This document shows positions 50,801 to 62,900 of a stretch of 64,000 bases of DNA, piece by piece (position 1 is the first letter of the stretch; each line of letters opens with the position of its first letter). The translations under genes were made by a program, and so were the position numbers. The notes beneath the pieces were generated by a model. The model was not told the DNA's origin, made no database searches, and worked only from the letters and a program-made list of their open reading frames with translations. The DNA is from Balanoglossus misakiensis (taxonomy: Eukaryota > Hemichordata): positions 5,828,001-5,892,000 of the forward strand of contig CM082597.2 of NCBI GenBank assembly GCA_040954595.2. Direction: 5' to 3'.

Positions 50801-52788
50801 AAATATTGATGTCAAAAATACAAAATTTATGAACATTCTGCGAATCACGCAAGAACTATGATGTCATTATTCTACACTATGGCGGCCAAAGGTATAAAAA
50901 AAATTGCAAAATAAAAAATTTCCCTACCTACCTACCCTATTTTTGAAAACCAAGTAATCGGAACAACACATGTTATTTTTTGGCCTATTATACCTCTTTT
51001 TTCTGTCGTTTTATTTCAGGAAAAGTTAGAAGTCCAGTGTGAGATGTCGGAGTTGAATAAACAGTTAGTCGATCAGTCTGAGTATTGTGCCACGTTAGGA
51101 TCTGCAGTGTGTACAATATTGTGGAGAGTGTCGAGACATGAAGATACCATAGAGTCATTCCTTGTTGGGGTGAGCAGTGATTCCGTTAAAGGGACAAAGA
51201 CTCTCTCTCGCTGCCCTTTTTCGATTAATTATGTTTGATACAAGACACTGATTATGTTATTCTACATGTGGATATATTGTGAATTAATGTTCGACCACAC
51301 ACAATTTCCATCCCGTTTGTAGACACAAGAGTGAAAAAACTCGCCCAAATAAATAGTTGGTCTCTACCATTTATTCATTTTGGGCGAGTTTTTACTCTCA
51401 TATCATACAAGCGGGATAGAAGTTGATCGTGGTTGAACGTTCATTAACTATATATATCCACATGTACATTTTTAACATGAACAGTGTCTTGTATCAAACA
51501 TAATTAATGGAAAAAGGGCAGCAGAGAGAGACTTTGTCCCTGTAATGCAAAATCCTGGGTATTTCACGCTTTTCTGACCATAATTATGCAAATATAATGG
51601 TAGATGCTAACACCAGTACGCATTGACTTTATAGTCACTTGAGATATGCAAATTGTATTGAGCAAGGCTTACAAGTTAAAAATAATGCCATTTCTAATCA
51701 TTCTGTTATTTTATTTGCATGCAGTCCAAAGTGGACGATTTCCTTGTCATGGTGCACCACACACTGGAAAGTTATGTCGCCACGTATCAAGATGAAATGC
51801 CCGAGGAACAATCTAATGAGGCACAGTTTGTGTTGGCTTTGTGTGGAATCATTACAAGTGAGTACAATTATGTACATGTGACTTCTTCCTGGCAATTTGC
51901 AATTCTAGATTTTTGCGGGGTGACCACAAGAAAAAAAGCGTGCTAGAAATAGGCATGCAAAGACTAGGTAAATTAAGAGTGATTGTACCTTTACAAATCG
52001 AGAACCAACTTTATTGTGCCTGAATTTATTTGTTTGACCATGTTTTGTAGAGTTACCATGGTTTTACCCTGCATGTAAATAGAACAATGCCAAATACCAT
52101 AGTATGTCGTTGAGCAAGCATAAATTTGAGATAATAAATGTTGAGGATACCCTGGATATCATATATGCATATTAATTTTGTGTCCATAAAATGTGACGTT
52201 GTTTGTTTGCAAACATTTCAGACATTGCTGCTTCTGCCTATGGACGCGAGTTTTTAGTGACCACTGCAAATGGCAAGACACTTCTTGGAACAATGTGTAG
52301 TGTCTTGTCCAATGTTCCTGTCAATCACAGTGCAAAGCTAAGAAAGTAAGTAGACCTCACGACTTGTCATTTGAACACCAAAATGGCGGTGCAACATTTT
52401 CTCATTTTTGCGTATTTTTATCCAATTTTTTCCTTAATTTTGGCTTACTTGGACATAGTTTTCCATTGTCCACAGTTCTTGATCAAAATTTTGGAAAAAA
52501 TGTGAGAAAAGTTATGAAGTTTGATTTTGTGAAATACGACGACTTGACATTGAAAGTGTTATTAAAATTATGATATCTCACAAGATCAGTTTTGGCCACT
52601 GATGAATCATGTTGATTTGTCAGAATGGGACTTCTATCGGTCAGGGTTTCGATGTTCAAATTCCTGAAACGTGATGAAATGCCCAGCCTTTAGCTTATAA
52701 ACGCAACATAGATATGTATAGCCAGCATTGTTTTTGTGCCAAATTTGAATTGGAGGGCCAGGGGTTCATTTGTCAACAATAACAGTGG

Positions 52789-52825
<37 letters not shown>

Positions 52826-53725
52826 TACAGAGCATGTTGATAAGTGCAGTACTGGGAACACAAGCATGCTATTTGGAGTAAAACAAGAAATTGCATGTGA
52901 TACACAAAATAAAAATACTGGAAATAAAGCCAGAAATTACTGCTAATGTCCCTTTAATGTATAAACTGACATATTTTCTCCCCTTTCCAGTCTAATCTTA
53001 ATGTGTCTGTATAATGTGAGTATCAACCAGAAAGGACTGAAGTATGTCACCCACATGGACGGCATAATACCATTGCTGGCATGGCTTCTGACGGGCAAGT
53101 ATTCTTCTGTCATTTGCTTTAACCCTTTCACCACCATGGTTTGGTCCAAATCTATTGTATTCTGTGGTTAAGTTGGATCTCAAAAGAGGGAACTGGGGGT
53201 GAAAGGGTTAAATATTGGACATACCTTGTTTTATTTACACGCGTAATTTAAAGTTGATCTTTTACAATTTCAGCTGAAAAAGAAGTTGAAAATCAAGCTC
53301 ACACATTAATGTTACTACAGTCAATCACCAGTGCATCAGATGATATATTCCTTCTTCATCAAGTCATTGAAGTGGTATGTAGACAGTGGTCACCATAATC
53401 TTTCTATCAGTTTATAACCCGTCGAACATCACTTATTTTATCGCCAAATTGTTGGTGCAAATTTTCTTTTTTGTGTGTATTTTTTTCTCATATTTGTCTT
53501 ATTTTTCGACCAAAAGGACGTAAGTTTTCATTGCCTACAGATATTTATCAAAATTAAAGAAAAAAAAAGTGGAACAATGAATTTGTAGAACTGACAAGAA
53601 TTCTTGTTTAATGACAGTTGCCCATGGAAGTTTTGGAGAAATTTGCTAATTCCAGAAACCAAGATATCAAAGAGACCGCTTTGGAAATGATGGTGGATTT
53701 GAAAACTCTACAAACTGAGCCTTGA
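47897..53725 (+). CDS. HSF2BP: Heat shock factor 2-binding protein (MEILB2) orthologue, 388 aa
   Basis: Ten exons in frame: 47897-47971, 49035-49145, 49768-49924, 50560-50663, 51020-51169, 51725-51857, 52222-52345, 52991-53094, 53274-53374, 53618-53725 (1,167 nt). The N-terminal half is helical with a coiled-coil pattern (ARHLERLKAEIKQMKQLLPK, then KRLEREVGHC, LDELEREKAEKLEVQ). The C-terminal half is the armadillo-like domain. Segments I recognise from the vertebrate protein include QSEYCATLGSAVCTILWRVS, FVLALCGIITNIAASAYGRE and LYNVSINQKGLKYVTHMDG. In vertebrates the protein works in meiosis, binding BRCA2 through the C-terminal repeats and BRME1 through the N-terminus to load recombinases. 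The same role here is inferred. It is longer than the human protein (334 aa), mainly at the N-terminus. The start was chosen because the ATG (AAACCATGA) opens the only frame that splices into exon 2. Intron 8 begins GC (53095-53096) in the strong context G/GCAAGT; GT alternatives lead to an immediate stop. Introns carry several MITEs. Confidence 0.9.
48645..48723. repeat. GC-rich hairpin with poly-C loop
   Basis: GTGGAAATGCAGCTGTTCCG pairs with CGGAACAGCTGCGTTTCCAC around a loop with a G run and about 20 Cs. In HSF2BP intron 1. Confidence 0.75.
48905..48995. repeat. Dispersed repeat with CAATTTGTCAAGGGGG core, copy 1
   Basis: Shares TTGGCACCCTCTAACAATTTG, GTCAAGGGGGACAAG and TTCTGGCAAA with 55975-56190 and 59535-59675. 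Family not recognised. In HSF2BP intron 1. Confidence 0.5.
50262..50495. mobile_element. MITE fragment, AGGGACAAAGTCTC family
   Basis: Right two thirds of the element (TTCATTTTGGCGAGATTTTTA through AGAGAGACCTTATCCCT, then TTAA) in HSF2BP intron 3. The left terminal repeat is lost. Confidence 0.75.
51190..51541. mobile_element. MITE, AGGGACAAAGTCTC family, full length
   Basis: 352 bp from AGGGACAAAGACTCTCTCTC to GAGAGACTTTGTCCCT, with TTAA on the left and a mutated GTAA on the right. It starts only 20 bp after the HSF2BP exon 5 donor. Confidence 0.85.
52793..52820. repeat. (CA)n microsatellite
   Basis: About 13-14 CA dinucleotides in HSF2BP intron 7. Confidence 0.9.
53123..53207. mobile_element. 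Short MITE with TTAA flanks, CCCTTTCACC family
   Basis: About 85 bp between TTAA sites, ends CCCTTTCACCACCATGG and GGGGGTGAAAGGG, in HSF2BP intron 8 just after the GC donor. Other copies lie at 57675-57760, 60975-61062 and 61598-61686; a diverged relative may be at 54240-54335. Confidence 0.8.
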
Positions 53726-54952
53726 CAGCAGAGGTGTGTATTTTTTATTGTGTACTATTATTTAGTCTATAAGATTTAAATGATATTCTAAAATCGGCAT
53801 TTATTTGAATTCCAGGACACATTGCCAATAGGCATTAAGATTGATGTTTATAATTTTGTTTCCTTGGCTTTTAATCAGATTGAGATAGACAGTGACATTA
53901 ACAGTCTGTACTTATCTGAGAAAAAAAAACTAAACAAACCTGTGTCCACTTAAAATTAACCAGCACTGAACTCAGACTATTAATGTAAACCATTTTATTC
54001 AGTCGCAATCCCAACAATACAAAAAAGGTATATACAAACGAAAACATTTCTATGGTTGGCAAAAGAAAATTAAGTAAAAGCACAGCACATTTTTGGCAAA
54101 AAAAATGACAAGAAAATAATCTGGAGTTGTTAAGTGAAAAAACCAAGATTGTTTTGTGTCAAGTGGCCTTTGTACCACCAACTTCAAATAACTGTATCAA
54201 TGTATACAACAGTTATAAAGTAAATCTAGAACTGACCACTTGTACCCCTATTCATCTTCATATTATGGTACAACCCTATTGTTCTTATTGACATGGTTGG
54301 ACTCAGACACAATGAAATAGGGATGAAAGGGTGTTCCATGTAGCTGCAACAGGAAAAGAAATTCATTTTCAAACTCATGACTTTATGTGCATCAAATATT
54401 TAATTAAGGATTTTTGTACCAGATTTTTACTCAAGCAACACTAGCATTCATGTTTGACCCACACTATTTCAAGTAATGAGAATTTTTCAAAACCTGCTAT
54501 AAAAACTGGTTATACAGTGTCAAAGTAATTACAGCTGGTACAATCAGAAAGTCTCAAACCAGTACATTTTGAAATGTCATAATTAAGAAAGTCTTTAAAA
54601 TTGTGGAATGTAATTATGTTAGAGCAAAACTAAGGACGGAATATAGACGGCATGAATACTGAGGTTGGCATAGGTATATTTAATGCTGAGAGTTTGAGTG
54701 AGAAAAAATACTGCAAAACACTTTGTAAGGAAACTCATTGTTGCTATGGAATGTTGTGTATCCAAGGTAAATAATCACATCCACAGTGTACAGTGGTTCC
54801 GTTAACGCAAAATCCTTGCGTAAAATTCATGCATTTCTGACTTAGTCAAATTCGTATGAGAATAATTGACGGTATAACTGTCGTCTGGCATGTTGTGGTT
54901 TGTGTCTGTGTAATACACATTGTTTCATTGGATAACATTTAGCATGCGTTAA

Positions 54953-55297
54953 AGGGACAAAGTCTCTCTCTCGCTGCCCTTTTTCCATAAATCATGTTTT
55001 ATACAAGACACTGTTTATGTTATTCTACATGTGGATGTATAGAGAATCCACATTCAATGACACACAACTTCCATCCCATTTGTTGGATATGAGAGTAAAA
55101 ATCTCACTAAAATGAATAAATGGTAAACACCGATTATTCATTTTGATGGGTTTTTCACTCCCGTGTCTACAAGTGGGTTGGAAGTTGTGTGTGGTCGAAC
55201 GTTGATTCACTATATACCCATGTAGAATAACATAAATGGTGTCTTGTATCAAACATAATTAATGGAAATAGGGCAACGAGAGAGAGACTTTGTCCCT
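54953..55297. mobile_element. MITE, AGGGACAAAGTCTC family, full length with intact TTAA sites
   Basis: 345 bp. TTAA at 54949-54952 and 55298-55301 frames AGGGACAAAGTCTCTCTCTC and AGAGAGAGACTTTGTCCCT. It is the cleanest copy of this family in the window. Confidence 0.9.
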
Positions 55298-55974
55298 TTA
55301 ATGAAAGAACGATTTGTCATCCAATCAGCGCTCGCGTCACATACAGCTGTGTGAGAAAATACAGCTCTACTGCCAAACTCCACGTATCTCTGTAAAAATA
55401 GTCTCTGGATAAAATAATTATTCCATCTTGTATTGAACACCAGGTAAATTTGGCACTTGTTATTGTTCAATTAATACTGACCTGATAAACTTCACCAACA
55501 TATTGGTTATAGGATTTATACTACATTTGGCAAAACTGAATGTTACCGATGTTTTTAGTTACAGGAGTTAATGTATCTGGGGATTGGCAGAAATTTGTTG
55601 TGATAAAAAAAACAGAAGTGTTATTCTAGAAAGTCAATACATTGCTAAAGTGATATGAACAAACAGGAATATCTAAGACACACAAGCTGTAAAAAAAGGT
55701 TCGTTTACTGGGAAAAAAATATTTCAACCATGGCAAAACAAGCAGATTCGCCCCAATTAAAGGGACATTAGCTGTAACTTCTGGGTTTATTTTCAGTATT
55801 TTTTTCCATGTACCAAATGCTATTTCTTTCTCTACTCCAAACAACGTGCTAATATACCCAGTATTACACCTGTCAACATATCCTGTTTGTGTGTAAAGAC
55901 CATTGTTATTGTTGACAAATGAATTCTAGTCCGGACTTGAATTCAAATTTCGCACAATAACAATGAGGTGGAAC

Positions 55975-56190
55975 AGTTTTTCATCTAGACGGGGGATGGG
56001 GGGGGGGGGGATTCACCCCTATTGACATGTAGGCACCCCTAGCAATTTGTCAAGGGGGGACCAGTGCCCCTTAAAATTATGTCATTCACATGTTGGAGAT
56101 ATAACAGTCCCCCTTACCAGAGTGAAATCCCCCCAAAAATATTCTTGCAAAGGGGACATATCCCCCCTCTTGATGGCATCCTGAATGAAA
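55975..56190. repeat. Dispersed repeat with CAATTTGTCAAGGGGG core, copy 2
   Basis: Contains ATTCACCCCTATTGACATG, GGCACCCCTAGCAATTTGTC and several runs of G or C. Similar to 59535-59675 and 48905-48995. Confidence 0.5.
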
Positions 56191-56747
56191 CACTGGTGGT
56201 AGGGTTGGGTACTCTTTAGACATTAATTTCTATTCTTAACTGAACAGTGTGTTCTCGAACTTCAACATTTTACATAACACTTGTACACTATCAATCTGTT
56301 TTGAAAATAATATTTACACCAAAATGTTCACTTCCAGGCTTAAAAAAACAGAAGTTTGTTTTTTGTATTCATTAAAAACTTTGCAGCTATATATAAAATA
56401 AAAACACAAGCTAATATTTTACAAAGTTTCTACAATCAGAAATTTGCACAACAGTAGTAAGAATAACAGGTTCACCCTTGAAAATTAATCTATACAATTG
56501 TAAATTAACTGCATTTAATGGTCATTCTTGTGATGATCCTTCGTTGTGTGTAAACTTAAAAAAAAATTGCTGAAATTCATAATCATTTCGTAATCATTGT
56601 ATTTCAGTCAAAACCTTTTTTGGGACAATGATTCTTAGGAATTTTATTTTTTGATTCAGTCCCTAATTGTGCTATAATTAAAAAGTTATTTATTGCTTTT
56701 GTTTTTCTGCTAATTTGTTTTGTTTTGTACACCCATAGCTGCAAGTA

Positions 56748-56868
56748 CTGTAAAACAGGAAATTTTCGCGACAGAAAATTTTCGCAATATCAAAAGAGGC
56801 AACTGTTACGCGACGATTCTCGTATTTCACTGCATCGTTATCGCTTGCGAAAATTTCCCGTTTTACAG
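56748..56868. mobile_element. TA-flanked MITE, CTGTAAAACAGGAAATTTTC family
   Basis: 121 bp from CTGTAAAACAGGAAATTTTC to GAAAATTTCCCGTTTTACAG, flanked by TA. It lies downstream of the SAXO stop codon and before the candidate poly(A) signal, so it may be part of the SAXO 3' UTR. Confidence 0.8.
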
Positions 56869-56951
56869 TATTTCGGTGCATCCACGTCAGGGAGCAGAGT
56901 GAAAATGGGAACGTTCCATTACATTTCACGGGGTACACTTGGGCTAAACCA

Positions 56952-59900
56952 TTACGCCGTCGCCTCGATGTGCGTGTCCAGAGTCTGCTCTTTCCTGGCG
57001 AGCTTCAGCTTGCGGCGCTTCCGGATCTCCTGCTGCAGGAGGTAGGCCTGCGAGGGGCACATGGGGAGCTTGAGGCTGGTGTAGGTCTCCTTGTGCACGG
57101 TGGTGAAGTCGTGTTTTCCTTCCGTCGCCACGGGCTTCTCCTCCGGCTTGTAGTTCCTCACGGGCTCCGCCGTCTTGGCGGTGAACGTCTCGGCGTTTGT
57201 GGACGTCTTGCGCATCTCGCCCTTGGGCGGCACGTAGCTGTGCGCCTCGTGGAAGTCGCCGTAGCGTATGCGCGGCTGCACCCCCCAGTCCTGGAAGAAC
57301 TTCTTGTGCATGGTCTTGTCGTCGAAGTTGCCTGGCTCCCGGGTGGCCGAGTATTCCGGGTTGACGCGCGGCGTCTGGTACACTGCTTGCACGTCGATGG
57401 GACGGTAGTCAACCTGCAGAAACCACAGAGTTCAAGTTCAATATATACTGTAAAACAGGAAAAATTTTCGCGACAGGGAAATCAAAAGTGGCAACTGTTA
57501 TGCAACGATTAATTTTCGCGTTCTCATATTTCACTGCATTGTTGTCTCCGAAAAACATTTTTACGTGTCTTTTTATTTTCATGTTTTTTAGCTCTCGTGT
57601 AGTTTGCGAAAAATTTATCGTTCATAAAATTTCCTGTTTTACAGTATATCAATTATCATAGTCATACCCATTAACCCTCTCACCACCATGGTTCAGTCCA
57701 AACCCCATTGTTTTTTATGGGAAAGTTGGACCTCTACAAAGTGAACTGGGGGTGAAAGGGTTAAAATATTTGAGAATTTGCAAAAAAAATTCGGCAACTG
57801 CTATGAATTTACAAAAATCTGTGTGAACAGTTCAGTAGATATAAGCTACTATGTGAGTAATGCAAAAATATTGTTGTGGAATAACTAAGGTGTGGAAAGT
57901 TGATTTAATGGTTCCTGAAATGCAGTGTTTATATTTACCTTGTTTGAAGTTTGAGTCTCGAATTTGACTGTTGGTGGTTCGTACTTGTCAGTTTCTTTCT
58001 TCATCAATTCCATTCGTGGATGTTTTCTTGTGTCAATGCCTTGGAATTCCTTTCTCTGCTCTGTCTCGAAATTTAACCTGCAAAATAAGCATAGTCAAAG
58101 CTTTAGAACAAAATTAAAAATAAAGTTCTGTTCTGTGGGGCTTTGATATACAGTCAAACCTGTGTTAGTGACCTCCTCTATATAGTGGCCACTTTGTTAC
58201 AGTCCCTGTGCATTTCACATGTGCATTAATTGACCTGTCTATAAAGACCTGTCTATAAAGGCCAGTTTATGAAAGTCCCTGGACTGGCCATGGACTGCAT
58301 GTTGGCAACGCACACCATGATAGCTGCATACTGCTTGTATAGAGGCTGATTAAATCGGTGTGACACCGTTTTAATACATAGCGTGTTCAAAATTGCAACA
58401 TGCAGTCACAATCGGGCATCGATAAGGTGTCCATGTATACCTATCAGTAAGCTTAATTAGATGGACCAATTTAAGTTGGAAAATATAATCATGAAAATAA
58501 CGCAAAAAGTGGCAGCTCTAGAGGCTTTAAATTATTTTTCTTCAAATTGGCAATTTTTTTGCATTTTTCCAAATATCTGTCTCTCCAGTACACAGTATAC
58601 GCATGATGACTGACAATGAGGGCAACAGTGTATTTTGATGACCGAGGGCACTGCTAGTCACAACTAAAACTGTTTTGGTGTGACTGGCAGTCCCGAGGTC
58701 ATCAAAAGTACTCTGTTGCCCGAATATGTCAGTCATCATGTGTTCTATATAACACACCAAAAACGGAATTATATCAAGACGGGGCAACAGTACCGGGCAG
58801 AAACCAATTGAACTGATGCCCTAGGGAACAGTTCGAAATGACTAAGGTCATGTGACGTCGTATTGACGAATCACGATCGAGGGTTCGCTGCATGGTGTGT
58901 CATAAAGATGATTGCATACCTAGAGTCCATACTGAGACGTATTGTGGCCGGGGCAGGCGTGACCGCTTTCGGAGGCAATGGCTGGCTCTTGTATCCCGGA
59001 AAATCCCTCATGTGCTGAGTGACTCCGTCCAGCCGTACAGTTCTCTCCGGTTGTCTCATGCCTTCCCGGTGGCGGACCTTCTCCGCTTTGTGTCCGGGGC
59101 CCATGTCGGTGTACGTGTTCTTGTGTGTGGTCGCGTGATCAAAGTCACCTAGAGAGATGGCAGAGTCAAACGTACAATGAAACGCAACTGGTATTTGAGG
59201 GGCTTCTTAAGAAGTACTGTAAAACACTTTATTTTCGCGAGTTAAAACTTTCACGATATCGAGAGAGGCCACTGTTTCATTCACTGCATTGTTATCTTCA
59301 AAAAAAATTACACAACTTTTTATTTTCACGCTATTTTGGCTCTCACGTATTTTGCGAAAATTTATTGCTCGCGAAAATAAAGTGTTTTACAGTACTTAAA
59401 GGACAGTCTCTCTCACTGCCCTTTTTCCATTAATTATGTTTGATACAAGACACCGTTAATGTTATTCTACATGTGGCTATATAGTGATTCAATGTTCGAC
59501 CAGACTCAACTTCCATCCCGTTTGTAGGATATGAGACCGGGGGTTAGGGGGGATTCACCCCCTGTTGTCATATTGGTACCCCCTAGCAATTTGTCTGAGT
59601 GAGGAATCCCCTATATATTCTGGCAAAGGGGGACATATCCCTCCATGTTGTTGCCATTCTGGATAGAACACTGCGACAGTACCAAGACATGGGGCGCTAA
59701 CTCACCTTCCAGTTTGATATTTCCGTCGGCCATTTTGGCCGGCTCTCGCTTATCAGCTTTGTATCCCGGGAAGTCTTTCTGTGTCATGGACTGCAGTTCA
59801 CCCAGCTTGGTGCCTGGATACAGAATGGAACCTGAAAAAGGGACAATTGTTTGAAATCACTGTCAGGAAATCTGTCTGACTATATAGGCGTATTTGCATA

Positions 59901-62900
59901 GCTGTTGTTTATACTTTGTGTTGATAAACAATCAGGATCAAAATCGAAAATTTGTCATCTGTTGAAAGTTTTCATGAGCTATAACCCATGAAAAATAAGA
60001 AAATACGCTTAGCATGTCACGCAATCGGAAAATGGAATCACCCACACCAAGTTGGGCGGAAGTTGGTCCAGGCGCTTTTTTTTCCATGATTCATGGTAAA
60101 GTAAACACCATATTGGAAATTCTGCCAACTTTCTCTTAATTTTGTAAAAGATCGCGCGACTCATACATGGCGAAAATGTTTTTTTCTGAAAGAGTGACCT
60201 CAAAGCTACCAAATTATGAAGAAATCAGCCACGCCGGATTTCCCCTTTAAGGGACTAGGGCAGACAACAGTGCCCTCTACGACCAAGTCTAAGGCAGGCA
60301 ACAGCGCCCTCTACGACCAAGTCTAAGGGACATAGGCAGGCAACAGCGCCCTCTACGACCCCCACTTGCCTGTAAAGCTGGGCAGCTCCCCGAACGAAAT
60401 GGCCGGCTGTGGGACCCACGCCTTGAAGAAGTCCTTGTGCGCCGTTCGGGGGTCGAACTTGGCCGACGTGTGACGCCGGCTCTGGGTGCTGGGGCGGATG
60501 TAGTTGACGTCCGGGAAAGAGGTGTGGCCCGGATAGGTCTCTTTGTACACGGTGGTTTTCTCGAACGGGGCACTGCTTGGTTCGTACGACACTTCCTGCA
60601 AATGCACAAATGAAGATACAACAGTCATGTCGAGAGATAGACTGTATGTACATCACAATATTTCTCATCACACTACAAATAAAGATCTTCCTCTTAGGGT
60701 TACAACATTAAAGCCTCCAGAGCTGCCAAAAATTTCACGTATGTTTTTCCACGATAAAATACTTCAAATACATTCCCCATCCTTTTAAATCCTCACCATT
60801 ATGCCATATTACTTGTATTTGCATCAGTTTGTCTTCTCTAAATAGCTGTGTACTGATTGTATAATGGCTGATTAAATGGGTGTGGCACCCATTTAATATA
60901 TAATCCCTAAAGAATAATGACATATCCAGAATGGTCTTAAACTGGCCACGTTATGAAGCAGAATACCTTCACCCTAGCCTTTCACCCCTATTTCCTATGA
61001 TAGTGGTCCAATTGTACCGTAGAAAACAATGGTTTTGGACCAAACCATGGTGGTGACAGGGTACGAAAACATTGATTACCTGTTTGATGAGTTTCCCCCT
61101 TCCACTCATAGACTGTGGGATGTAGTCAGTTCTGTTGCTGGTTACCAGGTACATCGGTCCGGGGTGTGGGTCGCGCGCCGTTGGTGGTGGTCGTAGAGCT
61201 TGACGTGGTCTGGCCCCCACGTGTGGCGTGAAAGTTCGATCGTAGTGTGTGAGATTGCATTCCTTGTCGAAGAGTCCCGCCTTGCGTTGGGCTTTCTTGC
61301 AATCTTTGTGGTGTTTATGTCGTCTGGAAAAAAAAAATGATTTCGGACAATGAAAGATTGAAGTTTTGTTTTGTGGTCACGCTTCAGAACCGTCTTAGGG
61401 ACCGTTCAGTTTTTATGTCCGGGGGGGGGGGGACTTCAAAATTTAAGTGACCCCCCCCCCCCCCGGCCGTAAAAAATGAACGGTCCCTTAATGGTGTGAC
61501 ATGCAGAATTTGTGGGGTGTAAGACCAATTGTTGGAACAGCATAAATCAAACAAGTTACCAAGTCAGTGAAACACTGGGATCTCAAATTTGCTTTAACCT
61601 GTTCACCACCATGGTTCAGTCCAAACCCATAGTTTTCCATGGTAAGGTTGGAGCTCTAAAGAGGGAACTGGGGGGGGGGGTGAACTTCACATAAAAGCCC
61701 TTTTGAATAAAGCAGTTTTGAATAATTAAATCCTCAATGTATTTTTGTTTAATCCCTAATATTTAGAATATTTCAATCCTCAACGCTAGGACAAATGTAA
61801 AAAAAGGTCATTGACCCCCCCCCCCCCCCAAACCTGATAAGGAATGCTTGTACTGAACATGTATTTGCCAAGGCAATCCCAGGATATCTGAAGCATTACA
61901 TGTATGTGTGTCAACTGTTGCTAAGCTCTGGCATGCAGTCAACATACGTACACAATCCAGCCTGCAACCCTTAATTAAAGGGACAAAGTCTCTCTCTCGC
62001 TGCCCTTTTTCCATTATTGATGTTTGATACAAGACACCGTTTATGTTATTCTGCATTTGGATATATAGTGATTCAATGTTCGACGTCACACAACTTCCAT
62101 CCTGTTTGTAGACACGAGAGTGAAAAACTCGCCAAAATGAATAATCGGTGTTTACCATTTCTTCATTTTGGCGGGATTTTTACTCTCATATCCTACAAAC
62201 AAAATCATTTACTATAAAAAGGTATTATTTTTTTTTCTTCTTTCAGGTGAGAACACATTTTTGATCGCGAGGATAGTCAGTGATGTCAACCTCACATTTC
62301 TTTAAACTTCCACTATTGTTTATTTCAGTGTAATATTTTGAAAGATTTAATGAATTGTTAATGTCTTTGAATTTTGTTATTTATTATTTAAAAAAGTGCA
62401 GACTGGAATTTTTTTCCCCTATAATTCATTAGTTTGAAAATACCATACCACAGTGTATGTGTTAAGTGTATACTACTGTAAAACACTTGATTTTCGCGAG
62501 CAATAAATTTTCGCCAAATACTCGAGAGCCAAAATAGCATGAAAATAAAAAGTTGCGTAATTTTTTTTAAGATAACGATGCAGTGAATGAAATAAGAGAA
62601 CACGAAAATTAATACTCGCGAAACAGTGGCCTCTCTCGATATCGCAAAAATTTTGACTCGCGAAAATAAAGTGTTTTACAGTATGTGAAACTGTGGGTAT
62701 ATTTGTCTGTCTCTGTCTGTATATCTGTCTATTTGTCTATATATCTGTCTGTCTGTGTAGTGCATGTTGTTTGAAGATTTAAAAATTGATAGGATAAAGA
62801 CAATTTCTGCTGAACATTTTCAATTCTGTTTGGTTCCTGACAATGACAGCCCCAACAAGAACAGAACAGAGTGAATTAAAAGTTAAATCAACTCGTCTGT

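Larger units (their letters stand above)
53726..56951. other. Intergenic region between convergent HSF2BP and SAXO
   Basis: About 3.2 kb with no supportable gene. It contains a full TTAA MITE (54953-55297), a dispersed repeat (55975-56190), a TA-flanked MITE (56748-56868), and a candidate SAXO poly(A) signal: TTTATT at 56689-56694, read as AATAAA on the minus strand. The rest is AT-rich unique-looking sequence. Confidence 0.55.

Noticed and set aside
56970-57512. 180-codon + strand open frame
   Set aside because: It lies opposite SAXO exon 7, which is GC-rich with recognised protein repeats; the + strand frame is a shadow.
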